Positions 16,443 to 25,540 of a stretch of 64,000 nt of DNA are shown here, one piece after another (position 1 is the stretch's first letter; every line of letters begins with the position of its first letter). Origin of the DNA: Oscillospiraceae bacterium (lineage in GTDB: Bacteria; Bacillota; Clostridia; Oscillospirales; Oscillospiraceae); NCBI GenBank assembly GCA_017397835.1, contig JAFQHV010000018.1, positions 19,682 to 83,681 of the forward strand, read 5' to 3'. The notes beneath the pieces are model-generated. The model made no database searches, was not told where the DNA came from, and saw only the letters and a list, made by a program, of their open reading frames with translations. The position numbers were made by a program, and so were the translations under genes.

Positions 16443-18334
16443 AACTTTACAAGAATATGCCCACAGCTATCGTGCTGCCCGAACATCCCATGCCCACCGA
16501 GCAGTTTGCTGCGGAGGAACTGGCCAAGTATTTGACACAGAGCCTCGCTATCAGCGCCGACATTACCGACAAGGTGATGGAAGGGGTCTACTCCTTCGTC
16601 ATCGGCTGTCCTGTTCGCAATGCTGCCGCCACCGCGTTCATTGGCGCGGAGGAGTTTGCCGCCGCTTGCCCCGGTCCCGAGGGCATTTATATCAGTATCG
16701 GGGAAACCGGCACCCTGATCGCCGGCAGCGAGGATGCCGATAACATCAACCGCGGCACCCTGTACGGCGTGTACGAGTACTGCGAGCGGTATCTGAACTG
16801 CTGCTTCGGTGCCTATATTAAAGAGGGTGTCCCGGGCGGTGAAGTGGTTCCCGCCTACGACGAGCTGACCCTGCCCAACGAGGTCTATTGCAAGGCCAAG
16901 TGTGACCTGACTGCCCGAGGCGCCATCCTGCAGTACAACAACTGGGTGTGGGACGCCGAGCATGAGCTGAACGCCGCTTTCTTTGACTATCTGGTCAAGA
17001 ACCGCTATAACTCCATCAGCACCTGGGTGGGCATCTACGAGCAGTGGCAGGATATGGGCCTGCTGCCCGAGCTGGAAAAGCGCGGCCTGACCGTTGGTGC
17101 CGGTCACCACCACGCCTTCACCACCTGGCTGCCCCCCTACGGAAACAAGCATTTCTCCACCCGCTACGTGGAGGAGTATCCCGAGTACTTCCGCCTGCAG
17201 GAGGACGGCACCCGCTGGAAGCCCGACGAGGGCGACATCTTCGGCGGTCAAATCGCCTGGTGCTGCCACAATATGGAGATGATCGACACGCTGGCCGACA
17301 ACATCAGCATCTGGCTGGACAAGAACCCCATGGTCCGTTCCTTTGGCTTCCCGCCCAACGACGGCAAGGCCCCCGTGTGCTGCTGTGACGGCTGTAAGGA
17401 CCACACCAAGATGGAGAACTATCTGTTCTTCGCCAACAACCTCATCGAGCGGGTGCAGAAGCGGCATCCTCTGGTCCTTATGGGCATCGGCGCTTACAGC
17501 GACCTGCACGCCTGTCCCGAGGATATGGACGTGCACCCGGGCTTGAGTGTGGACCAGTCGGTCTGGGGCGGCAACGGCCTGCGCTACGTGGGCAACCCCG
17601 ACGGCAGCGGCTTCATCGGCACCGAGTTTGACGAGAATATGGAGGCCTTCCGCAAGAAGTGCGAGCGGATCACCTGCTCCGAGTACCACATGGGCATTTA
17701 CGGCAACCGCCACCGGGTCATGCCCTGCGCCGACGAGATGCAGACCATGCGCAAGTATTTCATCCAAAAGGGCTACAGCGGCGGCAGCACCCAGATCGAG
17801 TGTTTCAACGTGTGGAACAACCTGCTGAACTTCTACTGCTACGCCCGGGTGGGCTACGATGTGGAGCAGTCCTTGGATATGCAGATCAAGGCTATGTGCC
17901 GCCTGTTTGGCAAGGGTGCGCCCTACGTGGAGGAGATCCTCCGAATTTACGAGGACACTGTCAACGGCGAGGAGCGCATCAATAAGGCCGCCATCTGGTT
18001 CCGTGAGCACGTGGATGCGGAGAAGGTCTATGACCTGTACGAGAAGGCTTTGGCTGCCACCGGAGACGACAAGGTAGCCGCCAACAACGTGCGCATGATG
18101 CGTATGGCCTTCCGCTACTCCATGATCGACCCGGAGCTGTCTGTGCCTGGCGATCCCATTAGCGATGAGATCATCTACATGGCTCGCAACTTCAACAGCT
18201 ACATGACCAAGACCGGTTACGGCATCACCATTGCCGTGAACTATTATCTGAAGGACAACAAGTTCAATATTCGCATGCCTGAGGGCGAGGTGCCCGATCT
18301 GTCCAAGACGGACAAGTGGTATCAGTTTGCGTAA
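16439..18334 (+). CDS. DUF4838 family cytoplasmic glycosidase-like protein, copy 1
   Basis: The 631-residue protein belongs to the DUF4838 family. An N-terminal alpha-glucuronidase/hexosaminidase-type domain (MPTEQFAAEELAKYL near 16-30; RGTLYGVYEYCERYL near 105) precedes a TIM-barrel-like core. The core has conserved NNWVWDAEHELNAAF, GHHHAFTTWLPPYG and a Cys cluster VCCCDGCKDHTKMENY. No signal peptide is present, so it is cytoplasmic. A hydrolytic role on a glycoside is plausible, but no activity can be named from sequence. It begins at the ATG overlapping a leader mini-ORF; a GTG at 16409 is in frame but sits on the SD. It is followed 30 bases later by a close paralogue. Confidence 0.8.
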   Translation: MKLYKNMPTAIVLPEHPMPTEQFAAEELAKYLTQSLAISADITDKVMEGVYSFVIGCPVRNAAATAFIGAEEFAAACPGPEGIYISIGETGTLIAGSEDADNINRGTLYGVYEYCERYLNCCFGAYIKEGVPGGEVVPAYDELTLPNEVYCKAKCDLTARGAILQYNNWVWDAEHELNAAFFDYLVKNRYNSISTWVGIYEQWQDMGLLPELEKRGLTVGAGHHHAFTTWLPPYGNKHFSTRYVEEYPEYFRLQEDGTRWKPDEGDIFGGQIAWCCHNMEMIDTLADNISIWLDKNPMVRSFGFPPNDGKAPVCCCDGCKDHTKMENYLFFANNLIERVQKRHPLVLMGIGAYSDLHACPEDMDVHPGLSVDQSVWGGNGLRYVGNPDGSGFIGTEFDENMEAFRKKCERITCSEYHMGIYGNRHRVMPCADEMQTMRKYFIQKGYSGGSTQIECFNVWNNLLNFYCYARVGYDVEQSLDMQIKAMCRLFGKGAPYVEEILRIYEDTVNGEERINKAAIWFREHVDAEKVYDLYEKALAATGDDKVAANNVRMMRMAFRYSMIDPELSVPGDPISDEIIYMARNFNSYMTKTGYGITIAVNYYLKDNKFNIRMPEGEVPDLSKTDKWYQFA

Positions 18335-18364
18335 ACGGTGTCCCAAAGAGGAGATGTATTAACT

Positions 18365-20263
18365 ATGAAACTGAATAAGAGTTTGCCTGTGGTAATTGTA
18401 CTGCCCGCCAACCCCATGCCTACCGAACAGTTTGCCGCCGAGGAGTTGGCTAAGTACCTCAAAAAGTGCATCGGCATTGATGCCCCCATCGCCGACAAGG
18501 CGGGGGAGGGGGACTATGCGTTCGTGATTGGTGGTCCCGCCCGCAATGCCGCCGCCAGCGCCTTCATCAGCGCAGAGGAATTTGCCGTAGCTTGCCCCGG
18601 CCCCGAGGGTATCTACATCCACATTGGGGAGAACGGCACCCTGATCACCGGCAGCGACGATGGGGATAACCGCAACCGCGGTGCGCTGTATGCGGTTTAT
18701 GAGTACTGCGAGCGGTATCTCGATTGCTGCTTCGGTGCCTACACCAAGCCCGGTACCCTGGGCGGTGAGATCGTCCCCGCCTATGACGAGCTGACCCTGC
18801 CCAATGAGATTATCTGCAAGGCCAAGGCTGACCTGCCTTACCGTGCGGCTGTGGTGCAGTACAACAACTGGGTTTGGGACGCCGAGCACGGCCTGAACCA
18901 TTCCTTCTTCGACTTTTTGGCCAAGAACCGCTACAACACCATCCTAACCTGGACCGGCGTGTACGAGCAGTGGAAGGAACTGGGCGAGCTGCCTGAGCTG
19001 ACCAAGCGCGGCTTCTCGTTGAATGTGGGTCACCACCACGCGGTGGATACCTGGCTGCCCCCTTACGGCAACAAAGATATCCCCATTCACTACGCCGACG
19101 AGCACCCCGAGTACTACCGCCTGAACGAGGACGGAAGCCGCTGGCACCCCGATGAGTCCGCCAAGTACACCGGCCAGATTGTCTGGTGCTGCAGCAACGA
19201 CGAGATGATCGAAGAGGTGGCCAAAAACGTCAACCGCTGGGTCGAGAAGAACCCGCTGGTGGACACCATTGGCTTCTGGCCCAACGACTTTAAGGACGAG
19301 CAGTGCTGCTGTGAGAAGTGTGCCGGCAAGACCAAGATGGAGAACTATCTGTCCTTCGGCAACAAGCTGGCCCGCCGGGTGCGTGCGGCCCATCCCGGCG
19401 TGAAGGTGGATATCATTTCCTACTCCGATATGTGGGAGTGCCCCGAGAACATGGAGGTGGACGACGCCCTGCAGCTGAACCACTCCGTGTGGGCCACCCG
19501 CGTGCTGCGCAAGATCGGCAACCCCGACGGCAGTGGCATCATCGATACCGTCTACTCCGAGAATATTCTGAGATTCCGCAAGCTGATGAAGCACGTGGTA
19601 TTCTACGAGTACTACATGGGCATCTACGGCAACCGCCACTACCTGATGCCCGCCGCCGATGAGATGCAGGCCATGTATAAGTACTACGTGGAAAACGGCA
19701 TCGACGGCAGCGGTACCCAGTTTGAGTGCTTCAACCTGTGGAACAACCTGCTCAGCTTCTACTGCTTTGCCCGTACCGCTTACGATACCGAGCTGTCCCT
19801 GGAGGATAATATCCGTGCCATTGGCCGTCTGTTCGGCAAGGCCGCCGATACGGTGGCGGAAATCTTCCGCATCTGGGAAGATACCCTCAACGGCGAAGAG
19901 GTCATCAACAAGGCGGCTATCTTCTTCAAGGAGCACGTGGACGCGGAGAAGATTTACAGCCTGTTTGACAAAGCCCTGGATGAGGCACAGGACGATGGAG
20001 TCGCCGCCAACAACGTGCGTCTGCTGCGTATGGCCTTCCGCTTCACCATGCTGGACGAGGACGGCCTGGACGCCACCACCGAGAAGGGCCGCGAGATGAT
20101 TTACATGTGCCGCAACTTCAACAGCTACCGCACCAAGGGCGGCTACGGCATTGCGATTCCGTTCAACTACTTCCTGTCCAAGGAAATGCATTTTGGCTTT
20201 GCCTTGCCCGATGACGAGGTGCCCGACCTGTCCAAGACCGATCGCTGGTACGCGTTTGCCTGA
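18365..20263 (+). CDS. DUF4838 family cytoplasmic glycosidase-like protein, copy 2
   Basis: This 632-residue protein is collinear with the preceding gene over its whole length. Shared blocks include MPTEQFAAEELAKYLKK, NRGALYAVYEYCERYL, VQYNNWVWDAEHGLNHSF and GHHHAVDTWLPPYGNK. The Cys motif is CCCEKCAGKTKMENY, and both end PDLSKTD(R/K)WY(A/Q)FA. The pair clearly arose by tandem duplication and is now diverged at many positions, so two related substrates or a heteromer are possible. There is no signal peptide. SD AAAGAGGAG lies 11 bases before the ATG, with a three-codon ATG-TAT-TAA in between, echoing the mini-ORF of copy 1. A terminator follows. Confidence 0.8.
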   Translation: MKLNKSLPVVIVLPANPMPTEQFAAEELAKYLKKCIGIDAPIADKAGEGDYAFVIGGPARNAAASAFISAEEFAVACPGPEGIYIHIGENGTLITGSDDGDNRNRGALYAVYEYCERYLDCCFGAYTKPGTLGGEIVPAYDELTLPNEIICKAKADLPYRAAVVQYNNWVWDAEHGLNHSFFDFLAKNRYNTILTWTGVYEQWKELGELPELTKRGFSLNVGHHHAVDTWLPPYGNKDIPIHYADEHPEYYRLNEDGSRWHPDESAKYTGQIVWCCSNDEMIEEVAKNVNRWVEKNPLVDTIGFWPNDFKDEQCCCEKCAGKTKMENYLSFGNKLARRVRAAHPGVKVDIISYSDMWECPENMEVDDALQLNHSVWATRVLRKIGNPDGSGIIDTVYSENILRFRKLMKHVVFYEYYMGIYGNRHYLMPAADEMQAMYKYYVENGIDGSGTQFECFNLWNNLLSFYCFARTAYDTELSLEDNIRAIGRLFGKAADTVAEIFRIWEDTLNGEEVINKAAIFFKEHVDAEKIYSLFDKALDEAQDDGVAANNVRLLRMAFRFTMLDEDGLDATTEKGREMIYMCRNFNSYRTKGGYGIAIPFNYFLSKEMHFGFALPDDEVPDLSKTDRWYAFA

Positions 20264-20276
20264 CCGATGCCAAAAT

Positions 20277-20317
20277 AAAAAGCACCGTGGGAGCACAGAT
20301 TCCCGCGGTGCTTTTTT
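20277..20317 (+). terminator. Terminator after the DUF4838 pair
   Basis: AAAAGCACCG(T)GGGA pairs with TCCCGCGGTGCTTTTTT around an eight-base loop. Confidence 0.88.
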
Positions 20318-20399
20318 GCATTTGCAAAACGGAAAACGGTTGTAGAAAACCGCCACCCGACACCGGTTCGGTTCGGATTTATTTTGTGTGAATTGTGGC

Positions 20400-20429
20400 T
20401 TGTTCTGTTGCAGAAGGGAATGATATAAT
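20400..20429 (+). promoter_or_regulatory. Promoter of the Na/Pi cotransporter
   Basis: TTGTTC (20400-20405), an 18-base spacer and TATAAT (20424-20429). SD AAAAGGAGAA precedes the ATG at 20478. Confidence 0.55.
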
Positions 20430-20477
20430 CGTACCGGTTAAGAAGAATGAAAGAAAAGAAAGAAAAGGAGAATACGT

Positions 20478-22124
20478 ATGGATATTCTGCAAAGCCTGAT
20501 ATGGCTGCTTGCCGGCGTTGGTGTGTTTATTGTCGGCATGAATTTTTTGAGCGACGCCCTTGAAAAGTCTGCCGGTGAGGGAATGAAGCGGCTGCTTGGC
20601 CGCATCAGCAACAACCGCCTTTCCGGCGTAGGCATTGGCGCGGGTGTTACCGCGATCATTCAAAGCTCTTCCGCTACCTCGGTCATGGTCATCGGTCTGG
20701 TCAATGCCGGCGTTATGACGCTGATGCAGGCCACACCCATTATTATGGGTGCCAACATCGGTACCACCATTACCGGTGTTTTGGTGGCATTGAAAAATGA
20801 TTATTTTGATATGCTGATGTATCTGTTCGCCTTTGCGGGCGTGATGCTCGGCTTCTTCAAAAAGGAAAAAATCAAGCTGGCGGGTCTGCTGTGCAGCGGT
20901 TTGGGTCTGATTTTTGTGGGTCTGAACATCATGAGCAGCGAGCAGGCCTTTGGAAATCCGCTGATCGAAACCATGTTTGAAGGCATTTTCGCGGCGATCG
21001 GCTCTCCGCTGCTTTTGATTCTGATCGGTGCGCTGTTTACCGCCCTGATCCAGAGTTCCTCTGCGGCCACCGGTGTTGTCATCACTATGGTGGGCACCGG
21101 GGTTTTGTCTTTGGACCTTGCTCTGTTTATTGTGCTTGGTGCCAACATTGGTACCTGTGTGACCGCGCTGTTGGCCTCGGTGGGTGCAAACGCAAACTCC
21201 AAGCGCGTGGCGCTGATCCACTTTATGTTTAACGTGATCGGCACGGCAGTTTTTGCGGTGATCATTTGGATTTTCAACGAGCCGATAGTGAACCTGTTGG
21301 TTTCCTTCTTCCCCGGAACTGATCCCATGTCGCTGCAGATGCGGGTTTCCGCCTTCCACGTAATTTTTAATGTAACGACCACGGTCGTCCTGCTGGCATT
21401 TGTACCTCAGCTGGTCAAACTCTCCCAGCAGATCATTAAGGATAAGAAAACCGAACACACGGTGCGCACACTCAAATATGTGGACGACCGTCTGCTGTCC
21501 GCGCCCCCGGTGGCACTGATGCAGGTGAAGAAAGAAATGGACTATATGTTCACTCTGGTAGAGGAGAACATCGCCCTTTCTTTTGCGGATGACCTTGCAA
21601 ACGGTGAGAAGATCGCGGAAAATGAGGCGACCATTGACTTTACCAACGGTGCGCTGACACGATTCCTGATCAAGCTTTCGGCAGTTGTGGAGCAAAGCGA
21701 CGAGCGTGTGATCGGTGCCTACTTCCACGTGCTGAATGATTTGGAACGCATCGGTGACCACGCCGAGAATTTCTATGAGATCACGGCGGAAATGGCGCAG
21801 AAGAAGTTTGCGTTCTCCGAAACCGGGCGCAACGGCGTGGAAAAAATGCGCGGCCTGGTCACCCAGATGCTGGCTGTGGCCCGAGACGTGTTTGATAACC
21901 TGAACCGGGACCGGCTGGCGGAGCTGTCTGCGCTGGAAGATACCATTGACGGAATGAAAAAGGAACTTACCGCCCACCACTTTGCACGCCTTGCCGACGG
22001 CAACTGCAATATGGAGGTCAGTCCCTATTTCTCCTCCACCGTGGCCGGGTTGGAGCGTGTGGCAGACCACCTTGTCAACGTGGGTTACAGTATCGTCAGC
22101 CCCATCGGCTCGCAAAAGGGTTAA
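20478..22124 (+). CDS. Na/Pi cotransporter family protein with PhoU-like tail
   Basis: The 548-residue protein has two inverted NptA-type membrane repeats. Each carries the family QSSSA motif: IIQSSSATSVMVIGL (about 61) and LIQSSSAATGVVITM (about 193), with GANIGTTITG and GANIGTCVTA after them. The C-terminal 200 or so residues are helical and PhoU-like (HVLNDLERIGDHAENF). It imports phosphate with sodium at the cytoplasmic membrane, and the PhoU-like tail may gate it. It is monocistronic with its own promoter and terminator; no other Pho genes are adjacent. Confidence 0.93.
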   Translation: MDILQSLIWLLAGVGVFIVGMNFLSDALEKSAGEGMKRLLGRISNNRLSGVGIGAGVTAIIQSSSATSVMVIGLVNAGVMTLMQATPIIMGANIGTTITGVLVALKNDYFDMLMYLFAFAGVMLGFFKKEKIKLAGLLCSGLGLIFVGLNIMSSEQAFGNPLIETMFEGIFAAIGSPLLLILIGALFTALIQSSSAATGVVITMVGTGVLSLDLALFIVLGANIGTCVTALLASVGANANSKRVALIHFMFNVIGTAVFAVIIWIFNEPIVNLLVSFFPGTDPMSLQMRVSAFHVIFNVTTTVVLLAFVPQLVKLSQQIIKDKKTEHTVRTLKYVDDRLLSAPPVALMQVKKEMDYMFTLVEENIALSFADDLANGEKIAENEATIDFTNGALTRFLIKLSAVVEQSDERVIGAYFHVLNDLERIGDHAENFYEITAEMAQKKFAFSETGRNGVEKMRGLVTQMLAVARDVFDNLNRDRLAELSALEDTIDGMKKELTAHHFARLADGNCNMEVSPYFSSTVAGLERVADHLVNVGYSIVSPIGSQKG

Positions 22125-22129
22125 ATGCT

Positions 22130-22170
22130 AAAAAGGCGGCAGAGAGGATATCCTCTCTGCCGCCTTTTTG
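22130..22170. terminator. Bidirectional terminator between Na/Pi transporter and nagB
   Basis: AAAAAGGCGGCAGAGAGGA pairs perfectly with its complement with almost no loop, and there are T runs on both strands. Confidence 0.92.
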
Positions 22171-22180
22171 GATGCGTGGC

Positions 22181-22966
22181 TTACTTCTCGTCCTTGTAGA
22201 TCTCCTTGAAATACTTGTAGGTGTCTACCTTCAGCTCGCCGCAGGCGGCCTCGTCGCAAGCCACGATGCCGTCGGGATGCATCTGCAGAGCGCTGATGGT
22301 CCAGGCGTGATCCACGCCGCCTTCCACGCAGTGCTTCAGGGCGCGGGCCTTGTTGTGGCCGTTGATGAGCAGCAGCACCTGCTTGGAGTCGCACACGGTA
22401 CCGACACCCACGGACAGGGCGGTCTTGGGCACCTTGTTGGGGTCGTTGTCGAAGAAGCGGGAGTTGACGATCAGAGTGTCCTCGGTCAGGGCGCGCACGC
22501 CGGTGCGGGAGACCAGGGAGGTGAAGGGTTCGTTAAAGGCGATGTGACCGTCCACGCCGCTGCCGCCCAGGAACAGGTCGATGCCGCCGTAAGAGGCGAT
22601 CTTGTCCTCGTAGCGCTGGCACTCGGCCTCCAGATCGGCGGCCATGCCGTTGAGGATGTTGATGTTCTCGGCAGGGATATCGATGTGGTTGAAGAAGTTA
22701 TCGTGCATGAAGTACCAGTAGCTCTGGTCATGCTCGCGGGGCAGACCCACGTACTCGTCCATATTGAAGGTGACCACGTTCTTGAAGGTGACCTTGCCGG
22801 CCTTGTTCATCTCAATCAGGCGCTTATACACGCCGAGAGGGGAGGAGCCGGTGGGCAGGCCAAGGATGAAGGGGCGGGACTCCTTGTGGTTGTTGATGGC
22901 GTCGGCAATATGCTGGGCGGCCCAGGCGCACATCTGGTCGTAATCGTTTTTGATGATAAGTTTCAT
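22181..22966 (-). CDS. nagB: Glucosamine-6-phosphate deaminase
   Basis: The 261-residue enzyme has the family signatures [16 protein letters not shown] (about 37), [12 protein letters not shown] (about 65-76, catalytic Asp/Glu region) and [15 protein letters not shown] (about 131). NagB typically reads [14 protein letters not shown], so the Ser is a mild variant. It converts glucosamine-6-phosphate to fructose-6-phosphate plus ammonia, completing amino-sugar catabolism and consistent with the nahK operon at the left of the window. The ATG at 22966 has GGAGAG eight bases upstream. A GTG nine bases earlier overlaps that SD and is rejected. No nagA is visible nearby. Confidence 0.95.
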   Translation of the reverse strand: MKLIIKNDYDQMCAWAAQHIADAINNHKESRPFILGLPTGSSPLGVYKRLIEMNKAGKVTFKNVVTFNMDEYVGLPREHDQSYWYFMHDNFFNHIDIPAENINILNGMAADLEAECQRYEDKIASYGGIDLFLGGSGVDGHIAFNEPFTSLVSRTGVRALTEDTLIVNSRFFDNDPNKVPKTALSVGVGTVCDSKQVLLLINGHNKARALKHCVEGGVDHAWTISALQMHPDGIVACDEAACGELKVDTYKYFKEIYKDEK

Positions 22967-23025
22967 TCTATCCACTCTCCTATTTTAATGTTTTGGTTCT
23001 CCCATTTTTTCCCATTCCGGGGGCT

Positions 23026-23054
23026 ATTATACACCTTTTTATTTCTTTTGTCCA
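23026..23054 (-). promoter_or_regulatory. Promoter of nagB
   Basis: On the minus strand TGGACA (23049-23054), a 17-base spacer and TATAAT (23026-23031), about 60 bases upstream of the ATG. Confidence 0.6.
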
Positions 23055-23099
23055 CTATTTTTTTAGGAAAGGAAAAGGATGAATTCCTTGAAAAGAGGG

Positions 23100-23128
23100 T
23101 TGATTTTATGAGAAAAACCAAGTATATT
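23100..23128 (+). promoter_or_regulatory. Promoter of the rhaB-SDR-PHP operon
   Basis: TTGATT (23100-23105), a 17-base spacer and TATATT (23123-23128), followed by SD AGGAGGG before the ATG at 23154. Confidence 0.55.
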
Positions 23129-23153
23129 TTATGTATGATAGGAGGGTTGCGCC

Positions 23154-24629
23154 ATGAAAAAGCAACGTAATCTGTTGGCCTTTGACCTGGGCGGCAGCAA
23201 CGGCCGCGCCATTTTGGGCCGTTTTGACGGCGAAAAGCTGGAGATGACTGAGCTGCACCGCTTCGAAAACCACTATATCGAGATGAACGGCGTGTTCTAC
23301 TGGGACGTCGCCTACCTTTACGACCAGCTCAAGCAGGGGCTGCTTGCGTTTAAGCAGGGCGGCTACGGTGAGCTGGACAGCTTTGGCATCGACACCTGGG
23401 GCGTGGACTACGGTCTGCTGGACAAAAACGGACACCTGATCGGCCTGCCCCGGTCCTATCGCCTGGGTGTGCAGGCGGATATCGACGCCGTGAAGGAAAA
23501 GGTCCCCGCTGATGCGCTGTACGCCCGCAGCGGCATCGATACCACCCTGACCTTCAACACCCTGTATCAGCTCTACCGCCGCAAGCGGGAGGGGGACGTG
23601 GCGTTGCTGGCGGCGGACAAGCTGCTGCTCATGCCCGACCTGCTGGGTTACTTCCTGACTGGTGCCATCGGCGCGGAGTACTCCATCGCCACCACCACCC
23701 AGCTGTACAATCCGACCACCAAGGACTGGGACTGGCAGACCATCGACGAGCTGGGTCTTCCCAAGCATATCTTCCCCCAAATCGATGCCACCGGCACCAT
23801 CCGGGGCTATCTGCGGCCGGAACTGTGTGAAGAGCTGGGCGTGAACCCCGCAGCCTTCGTGGCTGTTGGCAGCCACGATACCGCCTCCGCTGTGGCGGCC
23901 ATTCCCGGCAAGGGCAGCTTTGCTTTCTGCTCCTCCGGTACCTTCTCGCTAGTTGGTACGGAGACCGAGCGGGCGGTTCTGTCCGATATCGCCCGGGATG
24001 AGGGCATCTCCAACGAGGGTACCATTCAGGGCGGCTTCCGCCCCCTGCGTACCATCATCGGGCTGTGGGTCATTCAGGAGTGCCGCCGCAACTGGCAGCA
24101 GGCCGGAAAGAATTACAGCTGGGACGAGATCGTGGAGCTGGCCAAGGGAGCGGAGCCCCTGCGCTCTGTTATCGACATGGATGCCCCGGAGTTCTACGCC
24201 GGAGGCGACATGGTGCAGGCCATCAAGGATTTCTGCAAGCGCACCGAACAGCCCATTCCCGAAACCGACGGACAGGTGGCCCGCTGCGTGTACGAGTCCC
24301 TGGCCCTGAAGTACCGTCTGGCGCTGGAGGGTCTGGAGCGCATGACCGGCAAGCGCATCGACTCCATGAACATCGTGGGCGGCGGTTCCCGGAACAAGCT
24401 GCTCAATCAGATGGCCGCCGATGCCACTGGTCGTCCCGTGACCACCGGCCCCGTGGAGGGCGCTGCCATGGGCAACCTGCTGGCACAGGCCAAGGCTCTT
24501 GGCGACATCGCCGACATGGATGCCCTGCGTGAGGTGGTCCGTCGGAGCGAAGCGGTGGAGACCTATCAGCCCAATCCCACCCCTGCGTGGGAGGCGGCCT
24601 ATCAGAAGCTGATTACATTTTTGAAATAA
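23154..24629 (+). CDS. rhaB: Rhamnulokinase (FGGY sugar kinase family)
   Basis: The 491-residue FGGY-family kinase starts with LLAFDLGGSNGRAILGRF (phosphate 1 loop) and contains FGIDTWGVDYGLLD near residue 80 and IVGGGSRNKLLNQMAADATG near residue 405. These are the patterns that separate rhamnulokinase from xylulose and glycerol kinases. It phosphorylates L-rhamnulose to L-rhamnulose-1-phosphate. No isomerase (rhaA) or aldolase (rhaD) is present in the window; instead an SDR and a PHP protein follow in the same operon. The true substrate may therefore be another ketose. Confidence 0.88.
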   Translation: MKKQRNLLAFDLGGSNGRAILGRFDGEKLEMTELHRFENHYIEMNGVFYWDVAYLYDQLKQGLLAFKQGGYGELDSFGIDTWGVDYGLLDKNGHLIGLPRSYRLGVQADIDAVKEKVPADALYARSGIDTTLTFNTLYQLYRRKREGDVALLAADKLLLMPDLLGYFLTGAIGAEYSIATTTQLYNPTTKDWDWQTIDELGLPKHIFPQIDATGTIRGYLRPELCEELGVNPAAFVAVGSHDTASAVAAIPGKGSFAFCSSGTFSLVGTETERAVLSDIARDEGISNEGTIQGGFRPLRTIIGLWVIQECRRNWQQAGKNYSWDEIVELAKGAEPLRSVIDMDAPEFYAGGDMVQAIKDFCKRTEQPIPETDGQVARCVYESLALKYRLALEGLERMTGKRIDSMNIVGGGSRNKLLNQMAADATGRPVTTGPVEGAAMGNLLAQAKALGDIADMDALREVVRRSEAVETYQPNPTPAWEAAYQKLITFLK

Positions 24630-24649
24630 GGAAAGAGGAGAGAGAAGAA

Positions 24650-25528
24650 ATGAGCATTGACATGACCAAATGGTGTGACCTGGCCAAGCAGAACATCCAC
24701 AACCGTCCCGCCGGCGAGGGCCGCATGGCGGGCAAGATCGTCGTCGTTACCGGCGCCGCTCAGGGCTTTGGCAAGGGTATTGCCGAGGAGCTGTACAAGG
24801 AGGGCGCCAGCATCGTCATCGCCGACATGAACCTGCCCCTGGCCGAGCAGGTGGCCAAGGAGATGGGGGAGCGGGCCGTTGCCATCGCCGTCAACGTCTC
24901 CGACGAGGAGAGCGTGGCCCAGATGGTGGGCAAGACGGTGGAAGTGTTCGGCGGCATCGACCTGATGCTGGCCAACGCCGGTGTGGTTCGCTCCGGCCCC
25001 CTGGCTACCTTCGAGAAGAAGGACTTTGACTTCGTCACCAACATCAACTACACCGGTCTGTTCCTGTGCTGCAAGTACGCCGCCATCATCATGCAGGCCC
25101 AGCACGAGGCTGACCCCGACGCCATGTTTGACATCGTGGCCGTGTCCTCCAAGTCCGGTCTGGAAGGTTCCAACAAGAACTTTGCCTACGCCGGCTCCAA
25201 GTTCGGCAGCATCGGCCTGGTGCAGAGCTTTGCTTTGGAGATGTGTGAGTACGGTGTGAAGGTCAACGCCGTGTGCCCCGGCAACTATTTGGACGGTCCC
25301 CTGTGGAGCGACCCCGAGCGCGGCCTGTTCGTGCAGTATCTGAACGCCGGCAAGGTGCCCGGTGCCAAGACGGTGGAGGATGTGCGCCGCTTCTACGAGG
25401 CCAAGGTGCCCCTGAACCGCGGCTGCCTGCCCATCGATGTGGCCCGCGCTGTCATGTACTGCGTGGAGCAGAAGTACGAGACCGGTCAGGCCATCCCCGT
25501 CACCGGCGGTCAGGTCATGCTGAACTGA
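24650..25528 (+). CDS. Short-chain dehydrogenase/reductase (sugar/polyol type)
   Basis: The 292-residue classical SDR has the cofactor loop VTGAAQGFGKGIAEEL (about 34), the NAG motif LANAGVV (about 107), catalytic Ser in VAVSSKSGLEGS and YxxxK in YAGSKFGSIG (about 179-188). The C-terminus is PVTGGQVML. It resembles sorbitol-6-phosphate 2-dehydrogenase-type enzymes, and an Asp/Asn at the end of the second strand (IADMNLPL) suggests NAD rather than NADP. It sits 20 bases after rhaB and 12 bases before the PHP gene. Start 24650 has GGAGAGAGAAG upstream. An oxidoreductase step on a phosphorylated or free sugar is inferred. Confidence 0.85.
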   Translation: MSIDMTKWCDLAKQNIHNRPAGEGRMAGKIVVVTGAAQGFGKGIAEELYKEGASIVIADMNLPLAEQVAKEMGERAVAIAVNVSDEESVAQMVGKTVEVFGGIDLMLANAGVVRSGPLATFEKKDFDFVTNINYTGLFLCCKYAAIIMQAQHEADPDAMFDIVAVSSKSGLEGSNKNFAYAGSKFGSIGLVQSFALEMCEYGVKVNAVCPGNYLDGPLWSDPERGLFVQYLNAGKVPGAKTVEDVRRFYEAKVPLNRGCLPIDVARAVMYCVEQKYETGQAIPVTGGQVMLN

Positions 25529-25540
25529 TAGGGTGCCGGC

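Noticed and set aside
16439-20263. DUF4838 genes as secreted glycosidases
   Set aside because: Neither N-terminus has a signal peptide or anchor.
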